From the IMG/VR virus record IMGVR_UViG_3300046750_000101, positions 1-20,117 of that record: a DNA stretch of 20,117 nt. One strand, given 5' to 3'. The DNA is from a virus. Position 1 is the stretch's first letter. Each line of letters starts with the position of its first letter. Below are positions 1 through 6,140 of the stretch, in pieces. Below the pieces are notes generated by a model. It saw nothing but the letters and a program-made list of their open reading frames with translations, searched no databases and was not told where the DNA came from. The position numbers were made by a program, and so were the translations under genes.

Positions 1-239
1 TATACAACATATTAATAGGTAATGGTTCAAGTGGAGCTAGTAGCGGTTTTGGGCTATCAAAAGATAATGAAACAGCAATACAACTACCTGTAGGAACAAC
101 AGCTCGTAGGCCATCTGCAGATGCAAATAATGTAGGTTTGATTAGATACAACAGTCAACTTGCTAAATTTGAAGGAATAATTGAAGACAGTGTTGGATCA
201 GGAACTTATAGCTGGGTGAGTTTTGATGTAGCTCAATAA
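1..239 (+). CDS. Tail-fibre-like protein, C-terminal end (5' truncated)
   Basis: The reading frame is open from the window edge (first full codon at base 3) to TAA at 237-239, giving 78 visible residues. The segment LPVGTTARRPSADANNVG, followed by LIRYNSQLAKFEG and a final SGTYSWVSF, matches the short motif common at the C-terminal ends of phage tail-fibre and virion surface proteins (LPVGTTAQRP...G.IRYN....FEG...W). This motif usually sits before or between receptor-binding parts, so the product probably belongs to the tail or a surface appendage. The upstream part is outside the window, so its full length and domain order are unknown. The call rests on motif recognition. A generic structural protein carrying the same module is the main alternative. 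Confidence 0.7.
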   Translation, partial: YNILIGNGSSGASSGFGLSKDNETAIQLPVGTTARRPSADANNVGLIRYNSQLAKFEGIIEDSVGSGTYSWVSFDVAQ

Positions 240-255
240 AATATTAAATAACCGA

Positions 256-271
256 ATTATCAAGTGATAAT
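256..271. promoter_or_regulatory. AT-rich dyad in the gap after the tail-fibre gene
   Basis: The 66-base gap between the tail-fibre stop and the next start contains the perfect inverted repeat ATTATCA-AG-TGATAAT. As RNA it would form a weak 6-bp stem with loop AAGT. No T-run follows, so it is not a convincing terminator. It could be an operator or part of a promoter. Its right half belongs to the sequence CAAGTGATAATATAAATAA (261-279), which reappears almost intact at 19153-19169 just after another gene. Function is unproven. Confidence 0.3.
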
Positions 272-305
272 ATAAATAACCAACGTTTAACTAAAACCAA
301 ATACA

Positions 306-596
306 ATGACGTTTTTATATACCCGCACCAATACGTGGTCTAGTGCGCCACAACCAACAGAAGATACCATTAAGTACTGGAAACATATTTCACAGAAGAA
401 AAACTGGAGAATAGTTCAATTACCTAATGGATTTTTACAAACCGAATATAAATCTATCGATTCAGATGACTGGATCGATGTTACCAGAAGAGAAACACTA
501 GCTGGAGCAGAGCAAGCAATAGATGCTTCTATTGAGCACTACACTAAAAAGCTAGAGTTTACCAAAGGACCGAAAGTAGTTAAAACCTTCGAGTAA
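306..596 (+). CDS. Hypothetical protein, 96 aa
   Basis: I do not recognise a functional domain. The protein is small, mixed charged and aromatic-rich, with many Trp, Tyr and Thr residues (for example KYWKHISQKKNWRIVQLPNG and DDWIDVTRRETLAGAEQAID), which suggests a compact globular fold. There is no signal peptide or membrane segment. It stands alone between the tail-fibre gene and groEL, with gaps of 66 and 33 bases, so it is not translationally coupled to either. The ATG at 306 is the first in frame after the upstream stop and is preceded by an A-rich leader without a Shine-Dalgarno sequence. Its position suggests a virion or late-gene role, but this is only context. Confidence 0.75.
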   Translation: MTFLYTRTNTWSSAPQPTEDTIKYWKHISQKKNWRIVQLPNGFLQTEYKSIDSDDWIDVTRRETLAGAEQAIDASIEHYTKKLEFTKGPKVVKTFE

Positions 597-617
597 ATAT
601 TCAAAACAAATCATATC

Positions 618-632
618 AAATTAAATTAAATG
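618..632 (+). repeat. Five-base repeat leader of groEL
   Basis: The bases AAATT-AAATT-AAATG run directly into the groEL start codon at 630, so the ATG itself keeps the five-base phase of the repeat. Similar five-base tandem leaders abut the starts at 8942, 14870, 17917 and 18379. It may be an unstructured A/T-rich translation leader that replaces a Shine-Dalgarno sequence; this is inference. Confidence 0.5.
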
Positions 633-2177
633 CAAGAAATAAAGTTAGTTAAAAATCTGGCTTTTGGCGATATAGCTAGAAGTCAGATATTAACTGGGGT
701 AGAAAAATTAACCAACGCGGTTGGATCTACTCTAGGAGCAAGTGGTAAATGTGTAATACTAGAAGACGGTAATGGCATGCCACAAATAACAAAGGATGGA
801 GTGACAGTAGCAAACTCAATTGTATTACAAGATCCTATAGAAAATATTGGAGCTACGTTAATAAAACAAGCAGCGCAAAGAACAGTATCAGATGCTGGGG
901 ACGGAACTACAACTGCAACTATATTAACAAAAGCTATATTAGATGAAGCAGACAAGCACTCTGATTTAGATACTTTAAGAGATATTAAAAAAGGTATTGA
1001 TAAAGGTGTTGGTAATGTTTTAAGCTATTTAAAGAAAAATAGTAAAAAAGTAAAAGGCAAGAAGATAGATCAAGTAGCTACTATTTCTGCTAACAATGAT
1101 AAAGAGTTAGGTAAAGTTATAGGTGAAGCTTTTAGATTAGTAGATGAGACAGGTGTTGTAATGATGGAAACAAACGAACAACCTGAGACTGTAGTTGAGT
1201 TAATAGAGGGTGTTCAATATGATCAAGCGTTAAAGAACAATCATTTTATTACTAACATTGAAAAAGGAACAGCTGAGCTTGATAACCCACTAGTTTTAAT
1301 AGTTGAATCAGTAATAACAAACGTAAGAAAGATTCAATCAGTTCTTGAATTTATTATAAAAAATGGTAAGAGCCTTCTTATCATTGCTGATGTTGACCCA
1401 CAAGTAGTTTCCGCGCTGGCTATGAATAAGAAGAAGGGTAATATAAAAGTCAACATCATAGATGCGCCAATATATGGAATCAGCAAGAAAGACGTGTTAA
1501 GCGATCTATGTGCTGTAACTGGCGCTACACTTATTAATGAAGATCTAGGAGACGACATGGATGTTGTTGATCCAAGTCACTTAGGATCTTGCTTAAAATC
1601 TATAACTAATCACGAAGATACTATATTAAAAGTAGATTTATCTAACAATGAAGATGTTAAAGAAACTATTACTCTTTTAGAAAAACAAATAAAAGAAACT
1701 AAAAACCCTAATATAATTATTAGATTAGAAAAAAGATTAGCAAAATTAAATGCTAAAGTTGCAACTGTAAAAGTTGGCGCTAATTCTGAGTTAGAGTTAA
1801 AAGAAAAAAAAGATAGAGTAGAAGATGCTATTTGTGCTACAAAAGCCGCGATTAAAGAAGGTATAGTGCCAGGAGGAGGTATAGCTTTATTAAACGCATC
1901 ACAACAGCTAAAACCAGAATCAATAGGTGAAGAAGTACTTTATTGTGCTATACAACAGCCTTATAGATTAATATTAAAAAACGCTGGCGTAGAGAACTAT
2001 GAAACTCCAATTATAGAAGGACAAGGACTAGACGTGGTTACAGGAAATACGGTTGATATGGTTAAAGCCGGAATTATAGATCCTTTGTTAGTTACTAAGA
2101 GTGCATTAGCTAACGCGGCTTCAGTAGCTACAACTATATTATCAACTGATTGTGTAATTAATAATATAAGAGCATGA
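630..2177 (+). CDS. groEL: Chaperonin GroEL (60 kDa, group I), phage-encoded
   Basis: This is a group I chaperonin, which forms ATP-driven folding rings in the cytoplasm. Of its 515 residues, key sites are intact by comparison with E. coli GroEL: ITKDG with Asp56 (E. coli D52), DGTTTAT at 91-97 (D87 loop), GGG at 415-417 and the catalytic Asp399 in RVED (E. coli D398). The nucleotide loop reads TLGASGK instead of TLGPKGR. In the apical domain the client and GroES groove differs: the Tyr199 and Tyr203 positions align with Leu201 and His205, while Phe204 is kept as Phe206. The C-terminus ends at NNIRA without the Gly-Gly-Met tail, which accounts for much of the shorter length (515 against 548). 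The stop overlaps the groES start by four bases (ATGA). It is probably used to fold phage virion proteins such as the capsid protein; that client is inference. Confidence 0.97.
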   Translation: MQEIKLVKNLAFGDIARSQILTGVEKLTNAVGSTLGASGKCVILEDGNGMPQITKDGVTVANSIVLQDPIENIGATLIKQAAQRTVSDAGDGTTTATILTKAILDEADKHSDLDTLRDIKKGIDKGVGNVLSYLKKNSKKVKGKKIDQVATISANNDKELGKVIGEAFRLVDETGVVMMETNEQPETVVELIEGVQYDQALKNNHFITNIEKGTAELDNPLVLIVESVITNVRKIQSVLEFIIKNGKSLLIIADVDPQVVSALAMNKKKGNIKVNIIDAPIYGISKKDVLSDLCAVTGATLINEDLGDDMDVVDPSHLGSCLKSITNHEDTILKVDLSNNEDVKETITLLEKQIKETKNPNIIIRLEKRLAKLNAKVATVKVGANSELELKEKKDRVEDAICATKAAIKEGIVPGGGIALLNASQQLKPESIGEEVLYCAIQQPYRLILKNAGVENYETPIIEGQGLDVVTGNTVDMVKAGIIDPLLVTKSALANAASVATTILSTDCVINNIRA

Positions 2178-2434
2178 AAGCAGTAGGTAAATATATAGTT
2201 ATAGAACCAATAAAAGAAACTGACGTAACTACAAAAGGTGGTTTAATTCTAGCTGAAAAGCAAAGAGAAGATGTTAGATACAGAAGAGCTAAGGTTATAC
2301 AACCTGGCTCTGATGTTGTTGTATTAAAAAAAGATGATGAAGTCTACTATGATAAAGCAGCTGGTTTTAATATTGAAATAAACAAGGAAGAATATAAAGT
2401 AATTAAAGAACATGATGTTGTTATTATCTTATGA
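2174..2434 (+). CDS. groES: Co-chaperonin GroES, short form
   Basis: The 86-residue product matches GroES: KYIVIEPIKE for strand one, then the mobile loop with GGLIL at residues 22-26 (the hydrophobic tripeptide LIL corresponds to IVL, which docks on the GroEL apical domain), the strand KVIQPG, then LKKDDEVYY and a closing EEYKVIKEHDVVIIL (compare EEVLIMSESDILAIV). Compared with E. coli GroES, about nine residues are missing between KVIQPG and LKKDDEV, where the roof beta-hairpin lies. T4 gp31 is known to lack that roof, which enlarges the folding cage. It overlaps groEL upstream (ATGA at 2174) and the next gene downstream (ATGA at 2431), so the three are probably translated in a coupled way. 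The order groEL-groES is the reverse of the common bacterial operon. Confidence 0.9.
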   Translation: MKAVGKYIVIEPIKETDVTTKGGLILAEKQREDVRYRRAKVIQPGSDVVVLKKDDEVYYDKAAGFNIEINKEEYKVIKEHDVVIIL

Positions 2435-2865
2435 GAAAATTAACTTCATCAGATCTAAAAGATCTTAAATTATTAAAACATTACAGGATAATACGTAAAT
2501 GGGCTTGTAAAACATGTAATCTTAATGATGCGGACCTTGAGTTATTGATTTATTTAGATGCTATAGATTTTTTTACTAAAGATGATTTTAAGAAAGGTAC
2601 TTACTCATATAGCTGGGATAACAGGCGCTGGAACAGATTATTGAAAGAAGAGTGGATTACAGTGTGGCGGAAAAGAAACCATACCACTCAAAAATATCAT
2701 ATATATAAAGTTTCTACAAAGTGCAAGCAGTTAATAAGTAGGATGTACCGTATTATGTTAGGTGAAGAAGATATGCCTACTAAAAAATTAGATAATAACA
2801 ATAGATATATTTACAAAGTAACAGCGAAAGCTATAAACTTTGTAAATCAAGATAAAACAAGATAA
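2431..2865 (+). CDS. Winged-helix (MarR-like) protein
   Basis: The 144-residue product has the outline of a winged helix-turn-helix protein: a helix LNDADLELLIYLDAI at 31-45, a possible recognition helix WDNRRWNRLLKEEWI at 62-76, a basic wing VWRKRNHTTQKYHIYKVS at about 78-95, and a C-terminal helix followed by LGEEDMP. MarR-type regulators have this layout, including a late segment of the form mY..L.GEe.mP. Cys26 and Cys29 (CKTC) could be a half metal site but have no obvious partners. The gene starts inside the groES stop (ATGA), so it is part of the chaperonin unit. It could be a DNA-binding regulator or a virion-associated DNA-binding protein; the fold call is moderate and the role is unknown. 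Confidence 0.6.
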   Translation: MRKLTSSDLKDLKLLKHYRIIRKWACKTCNLNDADLELLIYLDAIDFFTKDDFKKGTYSYSWDNRRWNRLLKEEWITVWRKRNHTTQKYHIYKVSTKCKQLISRMYRIMLGEEDMPTKKLDNNNRYIYKVTAKAINFVNQDKTR

Positions 2866-3219
2866 ATGGAAAATAAATCACCAGTAAATCAAACTGTAGA
2901 TCCATCCACAGGTAATGTTATACCTGACATGAGTGGAACAGGACCAACAAACAGCATGAATGATCAAACGGCTGTTGCAGTTCAAGCACAAGCAGATGCT
3001 TTAGCTATTAAAGAAAATAGAGCTGCAAAGCCTAACAATCCAGCATCATCCGCTATTCAAACGCCGATGACTATGCAAGGTAATTTTAAAAACTCTAGTA
3101 TTGCTACAGCTTCAAACATGTTTGGTAATGTTGCTAATCCAGTACCATCACCAAGTCAAATGAATCCTGGTTTTGATTCTTTACCAAGTAAAGTACAAAA
3201 AAAAATCTTAAAAAAATAA
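2866..3219 (+). CDS. Low-complexity Asn/Pro/Ser/Gln-rich protein, 117 aa
   Basis: I do not recognise this protein. It is rich in Asn, Pro, Ser, Gln, Ala and Met (for example VNQTVDPSTGNVIPDM and PNNPASSAIQTPMTMQGN), has almost no aromatic residues, and ends in a basic tail SKVQKKILKK. It looks intrinsically disordered. There is no membrane segment or signal peptide. The start ATG directly follows the stop of the winged-helix gene with no spacing, which suggests coupled translation. A linker-type or virion-internal protein is possible, but nothing in the sequence decides this. Confidence 0.7.
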   Translation: MENKSPVNQTVDPSTGNVIPDMSGTGPTNSMNDQTAVAVQAQADALAIKENRAAKPNNPASSAIQTPMTMQGNFKNSSIATASNMFGNVANPVPSPSQMNPGFDSLPSKVQKKILKK

Positions 3220-3221
3220 TT

Positions 3222-3377
3222 ATGAAAGCTACTGTAGGATCGGGTAAAGATATGAGCCCAAAAATCAAGCCAATAGGCAAAAGAAAAATGAAATCAATTA
3301 ATTCAACTATTGATTGTACACTAGAGATTGATAGTCCTGAGTATAAGGGTAATGCTGTATTAAACGCAAATAAATAA
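3222..3377 (+). CDS. Small basic hypothetical protein, 51 aa
   Basis: A short open frame begins at an ATG two bases after the previous stop and ends at TAA 3375-3377, whose last base is also the first base of the next start (TAATG). The 51-residue product begins MKATVGSGKDMSPKIKPIGK, is Lys-rich in its first half, and ends in a more polar segment with one Cys (STIDCTLEID). I do not recognise it. Support for it being real comes from the tight packing on both sides, where otherwise about 155 bases would be non-coding in a region without gaps. Confidence 0.6.
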   Translation: MKATVGSGKDMSPKIKPIGKRKMKSINSTIDCTLEIDSPEYKGNAVLNANK

Positions 3378-3535
3378 TGAACACTTTAGACGATTTAAAA
3401 TTATACTGCTTAAATATAACATCTGCTACTGTCGTAAGTTTAGGATGGTTAGAGCCATTACTATCTGTTTTGCTTCTTCTAACTACAATAGGTTATACTG
3501 CACACAAATGGTATTTAATGCAAAAAGATAAATAA
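3377..3535 (+). CDS. Small membrane protein, possible holin
   Basis: The 52-residue product starts MNTLDDLKLYCLNITSATVV and has a strong hydrophobic stretch LEPLLSVLLLLTTIGYTA at about residues 25-42, preceded by a weaker one at 12-23, and ends with a short basic tail HKWYLMQKDK. That layout, one or two membrane segments with a charged C-terminus in about 50 residues, fits small phage holins, which make holes in the inner membrane at lysis. The amidase gene lies about 300 bases downstream in the same operon, supporting a lysis role. It is coupled on both sides by TAATG overlaps. A second holin-like gene lies at 7873, so this one may instead be an antiholin or an unrelated membrane peptide. 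Confidence 0.6.
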   Translation: MNTLDDLKLYCLNITSATVVSLGWLEPLLSVLLLLTTIGYTAHKWYLMQKDK

Positions 3536-3846
3536 TGGAAGAAAAAATAGATAATTTGTTAGAAAGAAAAGATAATAAGTCTATAGCCAAAATGATTAAG
3601 AAAGTTAAAAATTCTAATTGTGGTTCGCCTAGTAAGGCTTTAGTTTTTCAACCTAAAAATTTAAATCAACATTTGGACACGAAACCACCTAAAAAAGATA
3701 CTGGCTCAAAAGAAGAAGCGAAGGATAAAGGAGAAGTAGTAGACGGAGAAGAGCAATGGGGATTATTTAAAAGCGATAGTGAAAAAGCAGCTCAAGCAGC
3801 TAATATATCTTCATTAAAAGCAGCGGCTAGCGCTATTAAAAAATGA
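3535..3846 (+). CDS. Charged Lys/Glu/Ala-rich protein, 103 aa
   Basis: I do not recognise a domain. The N-terminal part (KIDNLLERKDNKSIAKMIKK) looks helical. The middle is highly charged and probably disordered (KPPKKDTGSKEEAKDKGEVV), and the end is an Ala/Lys-rich helix (SEKAAQAANISSLKAAASAI). It contains a single Cys. It overlaps the upstream membrane-protein stop (TAATG) and the downstream amidase start (ATGA at 3843). Lying between a possible holin gene and the amidase gene, it may be part of the lysis transcript without being a lysis protein itself. Confidence 0.7.
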   Translation: MEEKIDNLLERKDNKSIAKMIKKVKNSNCGSPSKALVFQPKNLNQHLDTKPPKKDTGSKEEAKDKGEVVDGEEQWGLFKSDSEKAAQAANISSLKAAASAIKK

Positions 3847-4256
3847 GAAGTATAAAAGAAATTATAATACACTGTTCTGCTACAAGAGAAGGACAAGACA
3901 TACCAGTTGAAACTATTAAAGACTGGCACGTCAATAGTAGAGGTTGGACGGATATAGGTTACCATTTTTACATAGAACTTGACGGTACAATAAAAAAAGG
4001 AAGAGATATAGATAGATCAGGCGCTCATTGCAAAGGGCACAATCGTAATTCTATAGGAATTTGTTATTGCGGAGGCGTAGAAGCTGACGGTAAGACACCA
4101 AAGGATACTAGAACAGAAGTACAAAAAGAAAGTCTGTTACACGTCCTTAAAACATTAAAGGCGATGTATCCAGATGCTATTATTTATTCACACAACGAGT
4201 TTGCTAACAAGGCATGCCCGTCATTTGATGCAACAGGAGAGTATGAAAATATCTGA
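3843..4256 (+). CDS. N-acetylmuramoyl-L-alanine amidase, T7 lysozyme type
   Basis: This endolysin cuts the bond between N-acetylmuramic acid and the peptide stem of peptidoglycan. The 137-residue protein is a single Amidase_2 domain. Compared with T7 lysozyme, the zinc ligands align as His10 (IIIHCSATREG), His117 (YSHNEFA) and Cys125 (ACPSFD), and the catalytic Tyr and Lys as Tyr40 (IGYHFYI) and Lys123. The segment HNRNSIGICYCGG is the usual core strand. There is no signal peptide or cell-wall binding domain, so it would need a holin to reach the wall. T7 lysozyme also inhibits T7 RNA polymerase; nothing here indicates that function. It overlaps its upstream neighbour (ATGA) and the next gene by 14 bases. 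Confidence 0.95.
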   Translation: MRSIKEIIIHCSATREGQDIPVETIKDWHVNSRGWTDIGYHFYIELDGTIKKGRDIDRSGAHCKGHNRNSIGICYCGGVEADGKTPKDTRTEVQKESLLHVLKTLKAMYPDAIIYSHNEFANKACPSFDATGEYENI

Positions 4257-4638
4257 AAACACAGAATTTAAAATTGATATAAAAACTGTAATTGGGATAA
4301 TAATGTTTACTACTACGATAGTAGGTGTGTATTATACTTTACAAGAAGACATAGCAGAAGCTAAGAAGTTACCACCAGTTGAAGTAGGTAGACTAGAGTA
4401 TGAGCTAAAAGAAAAATGGAATCATGAAAACATTGAAGACATACTTGAAAGAGTCAGCATGCTTGAGCAAGTTGATGATGTTATATTTGAAGAGATAAAT
4501 GTTTTGTCTGGTTTAGTTAAAGATGGAACAGAAAGTGATGGTAAACTACAAGAGCTTCAAAAAAGATTAGAAGATCTGCAAAGAAGAAAACCAACTGTAA
4601 TAGTTAAAGAAGTTCAAACAAGTAAAAAACGTAGATAA
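4243..4638 (+). CDS. Membrane plus coiled-coil protein, possible inner spanin
   Basis: The start is placed at the ATG at 4243, overlapping the amidase end by 14 bases. A longer frame from 4174 would add 23 residues read out of frame through the conserved amidase C-terminus. The 131-residue product has a cytoplasmic-looking N-terminus, one membrane segment at about 12-32 (DIKTVIGIIMFTTTIVGVYY), then a long helical region (about 50-115) with heptad-like Leu/Ile spacing (NIEDILERVSMLEQVDDVIF and ELQKRLEDLQRR), and a basic tail. One N-terminal membrane helix followed by a coiled coil directly after an endolysin gene is the layout of an inner-membrane spanin subunit. No outer-membrane lipoprotein partner is seen nearby, so this is a suggestion only. 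Confidence 0.65.
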   Translation: MKISENTEFKIDIKTVIGIIMFTTTIVGVYYTLQEDIAEAKKLPPVEVGRLEYELKEKWNHENIEDILERVSMLEQVDDVIFEEINVLSGLVKDGTESDGKLQELQKRLEDLQRRKPTVIVKEVQTSKKRR

Positions 4639-4775
4639 TGAATAATATTAAAGCGCCAACAATGTTAAAAATATCCGCATCATGCAAGGCTGCGGCTAAA
4701 AAGAAATTTAAAGTTTATCCTTCGGCATACGCTAATATGTGGGCTTCTAAAACTCAGAAAGCTGGTAAGTGTTAA
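4638..4775 (+). CDS. Small YPSAYAN-motif protein, 45 aa
   Basis: This short gene starts at ATG 4638 within the previous stop (TAATG) and ends TAA at 4773-4775. The product contains SASCKAAAKKKFKVYPSAYA followed by NMWASKTQKAGKC. The motif C.AAA.KKFKVYPSAYAN with a closing Lys/Gly/Cys tail is, to my knowledge, a recurrent small family in marine phages and cyanophages without known function. It is very basic, with two Cys residues that could pair or bind a metal. It lies next to a larger gene with similar Lys/Cys-rich modules. Confidence 0.75.
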   Translation: MNNIKAPTMLKISASCKAAAKKKFKVYPSAYANMWASKTQKAGKC

Positions 4776-4778
4776 ATT

Positions 4779-5423
4779 ATGGAATCTCCATTTTTAAATA
4801 TTAATAGTCCGGTTAATTGCTGGAAAGGATTTTCAAGAGTGCCTGGCACAGCCAAAGGTGCTAAGGGTAGTTGTAAAAAATCTCCTGCAACCAAGAAACA
4901 AACTGGTGGTGGAACTAAAAAAGTATGCTTGCCTTTAGCTAAAATTAGAAGTATGAGTAGCAGTGAAAAATCATCTGTTATAAACGCTAAAAGATCTGCT
5001 GGAGCAAAAGGTAAATATAAAAGATCTAGCAAGAGTAATGTTACTGGTACTAAAAGTAACGGGTTAAGAGATTGGGTAAAACAAGACTGGAGACAAGTAG
5101 CTAATCCTAGTTTAAAGTGTGGTGAAAAAGCACCTACTACAAAGAAAGGCGATGTTAAAAGAACTATTGGTAGAGGTAAAAACTTTAACAAAGCTAATGA
5201 CAAGGGTACTGGCGCCGCTGCTGGTGGCGGTATGACACAGAAAGGTGTTGACGAGTACAAAAGAAAAAATCCTGATAGTAAGCTTACGACAGCTGTAACC
5301 ACTCCACCATCTAAATTGAAAAAAGGTGGTAAAAAATGGAAAAAAAGAAAAGCTTTTTGCGCTAGATCAAAGTCATGGAAAAGTAAAAGAGGTTTAGCTG
5401 CTAGACGTAGATGGAATTGCTAA
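4779..5423 (+). CDS. Lys/Arg- and Cys-rich multi-module phage protein, 214 aa
   Basis: Three modules familiar from marine phage hypothetical proteins follow each other. At 12-34 is CWKGFSRVPGT..GAKGSC. At about 48-116 is KKVCLPLAKIRSMSSSEKSS, KRSAGAKGKYKRSSKS and a LRDWVKQDWRQVANP segment ending KCGE. At about 150-214 is GMTQKGVDEYKRKNPDSKL, then KKRKAFCARSKSW and the terminal GLAARRRWNC. The last resembles the family often annotated DUF6321. None has an established function as far as I know. The protein is strongly basic with seven or so Cys residues, which would suit DNA binding or packaging inside the virion, but this is inference. The next gene starts inside its stop (TAATG). Confidence 0.8.
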   Translation: MESPFLNINSPVNCWKGFSRVPGTAKGAKGSCKKSPATKKQTGGGTKKVCLPLAKIRSMSSSEKSSVINAKRSAGAKGKYKRSSKSNVTGTKSNGLRDWVKQDWRQVANPSLKCGEKAPTTKKGDVKRTIGRGKNFNKANDKGTGAAAGGGMTQKGVDEYKRKNPDSKLTTAVTTPPSKLKKGGKKWKKRKAFCARSKSWKSKRGLAARRRWNC

Positions 5424-5569
5424 TGAGAGATAAAGGTTTAGGCGATACTGTAGCTAGGTTTACAGAGGCCACAGGAATAAAAAAACTAACAGAAAGTATA
5501 ATGCCAGGTTGTGGTTGCAAAAATAGGCAAAACAAATTGAACGAATATTTTCCATATAATAAAAAATAA
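5423..5569 (+). CDS. Small CGC-motif phage protein, 48 aa
   Basis: The gene begins in the previous stop (TAATG) and ends TAA at 5567-5569. The product is MRDKGLGDTVARFTEATGIK, then KLTESIMPGCGCKNRQNKLN, then EYFPYNKK. I recognise this as a common small protein in marine phages with the pattern GLGDT....T.ATGIKK......GCGC..R...LN..FPY. Function is unknown. The adjacent Cys30 and Cys32 are invariant in the versions I recall. It belongs to the cluster of small basic proteins at 4638-7873. Confidence 0.8.
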   Translation: MRDKGLGDTVARFTEATGIKKLTESIMPGCGCKNRQNKLNEYFPYNKK

Positions 5570-5570
5570 A

Positions 5571-5774
5571 ATGGCTAAAGAATTTCCAGAAGTAAAAGAA
5601 AAAAATAAAGGCAAATTTACTAGATGGGTAAAAAGAAATATGCCTGGAAAAAATACTTGTAGTGCTGCTTCTACAATAATGAAAAATACTAAAAAGTATG
5701 ATGAAGATGTAGTTAAGATGGCTAACTATGCTAATAACTTTGGATGTAGCAGCAAGAATAAAAAAGACAAATAA
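5571..5774 (+). CDS. Small basic protein with CSAAS motif, 67 aa
   Basis: The 67-residue product has the core GKFTRWVKRNMPGKNTCSAA followed by STIMKNTKKYDEDVVKMANY and ANNFGC. This is a recognisable small marine phage family of unknown function. It is Lys-rich, with two Cys residues (positions 30 and 59) and a short Lys-rich tail. The ATG at 5571 lies one base after the previous stop, and the next gene starts in its own stop (TAATG at 5772-5776). No membrane segment is present. Its neighbours suggest a set of small proteins made together. Confidence 0.8.
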   Translation: MAKEFPEVKEKNKGKFTRWVKRNMPGKNTCSAASTIMKNTKKYDEDVVKMANYANNFGCSSKNKKDK

Positions 5775-6136
5775 TGGCATTTAAAATAAAGCCACCTTAT
5801 AAAATAGACAATACACCTAGGTATCACAAAAAAGAAGAACCTGGTGTTTTAGGTAGAGCAAACAAAAACGGTACTATAGTAATGAATATGGATATTACTG
5901 ACGCCAAACAACTAAAAGAAGTTGATGATCATGAAATGGTACATGTTGAACAATTTAAAGATTTTGAAAAGTCTGATGGAAACAAAGGGCTAAACTACAC
6001 TGACGATAGTGTTACTTGGCAAGGGGAAACTTATCCAAGAAAAAATGGAAAAATAAAATACAAAGGAACTTGGAAAGTTGAAGGACATCCTAGCTTCCCT
6101 TGGGAACAAGAAGCATATAAAACAAACAAAAAATAA
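5774..6136 (+). CDS. Small HExxH putative zinc metalloprotein, 120 aa
   Basis: Residues 53-57 are HEMVH within VDDHEMVHVEQFKDF, a clear HExxH zinc motif on a predicted helix. A downstream segment GHPSFPWEQEAY (104-115) supplies Glu111 or Glu113 as a plausible third zinc ligand, the gluzincin-like arrangement with a short spacing. The N-terminal part (GTIVMNMDITDAKQLKEV) looks like an edge strand before the helix. The size, about 120 residues, is that of a minimal metallopeptidase domain. It could be a phage protease acting on a virion or host protein, or an inactive structural relative. The start overlaps the previous stop (TAATG). The N-terminus MAFKIKPPYK resembles MAFKLPSKK of the gene at 7265. 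Confidence 0.65.
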   Translation: MAFKIKPPYKIDNTPRYHKKEEPGVLGRANKNGTIVMNMDITDAKQLKEVDDHEMVHVEQFKDFEKSDGNKGLNYTDDSVTWQGETYPRKNGKIKYKGTWKVEGHPSFPWEQEAYKTNKK

Positions 6137-6140
6137 AACA

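Noticed and set aside
256-271. Inverted repeat as a transcription terminator
   Set aside because: The stem is AT-only apart from one G-C pair and no T-run follows.
683-1558. Minus-strand open frames opposite groEL
   Set aside because: They lie wholly inside a clearly coding groEL frame and show no recognisable protein.
4174-4242. N-terminal extension of the membrane/coiled-coil gene to 4174
   Set aside because: The added residues are read through the conserved amidase C-terminus; the ATG at 4243 gives a normal short overlap and a sensible membrane topology.
4772-5302. Long minus-strand open frame (176 aa) opposite the Lys/Cys-rich gene
   Set aside because: Its Leu/Pro/Val-rich product is what results from reading Lys-rich codons on the other strand; the + strand frame has recognised phage modules.
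6078-6140. N-terminal extension of the Lys/Ala-rich gene to 6078
   Set aside because: It would overlap the conserved WEQEAY end of the HExxH gene; the ATG at 6141 follows an A-rich leader and gives the MAY start seen in neighbours.
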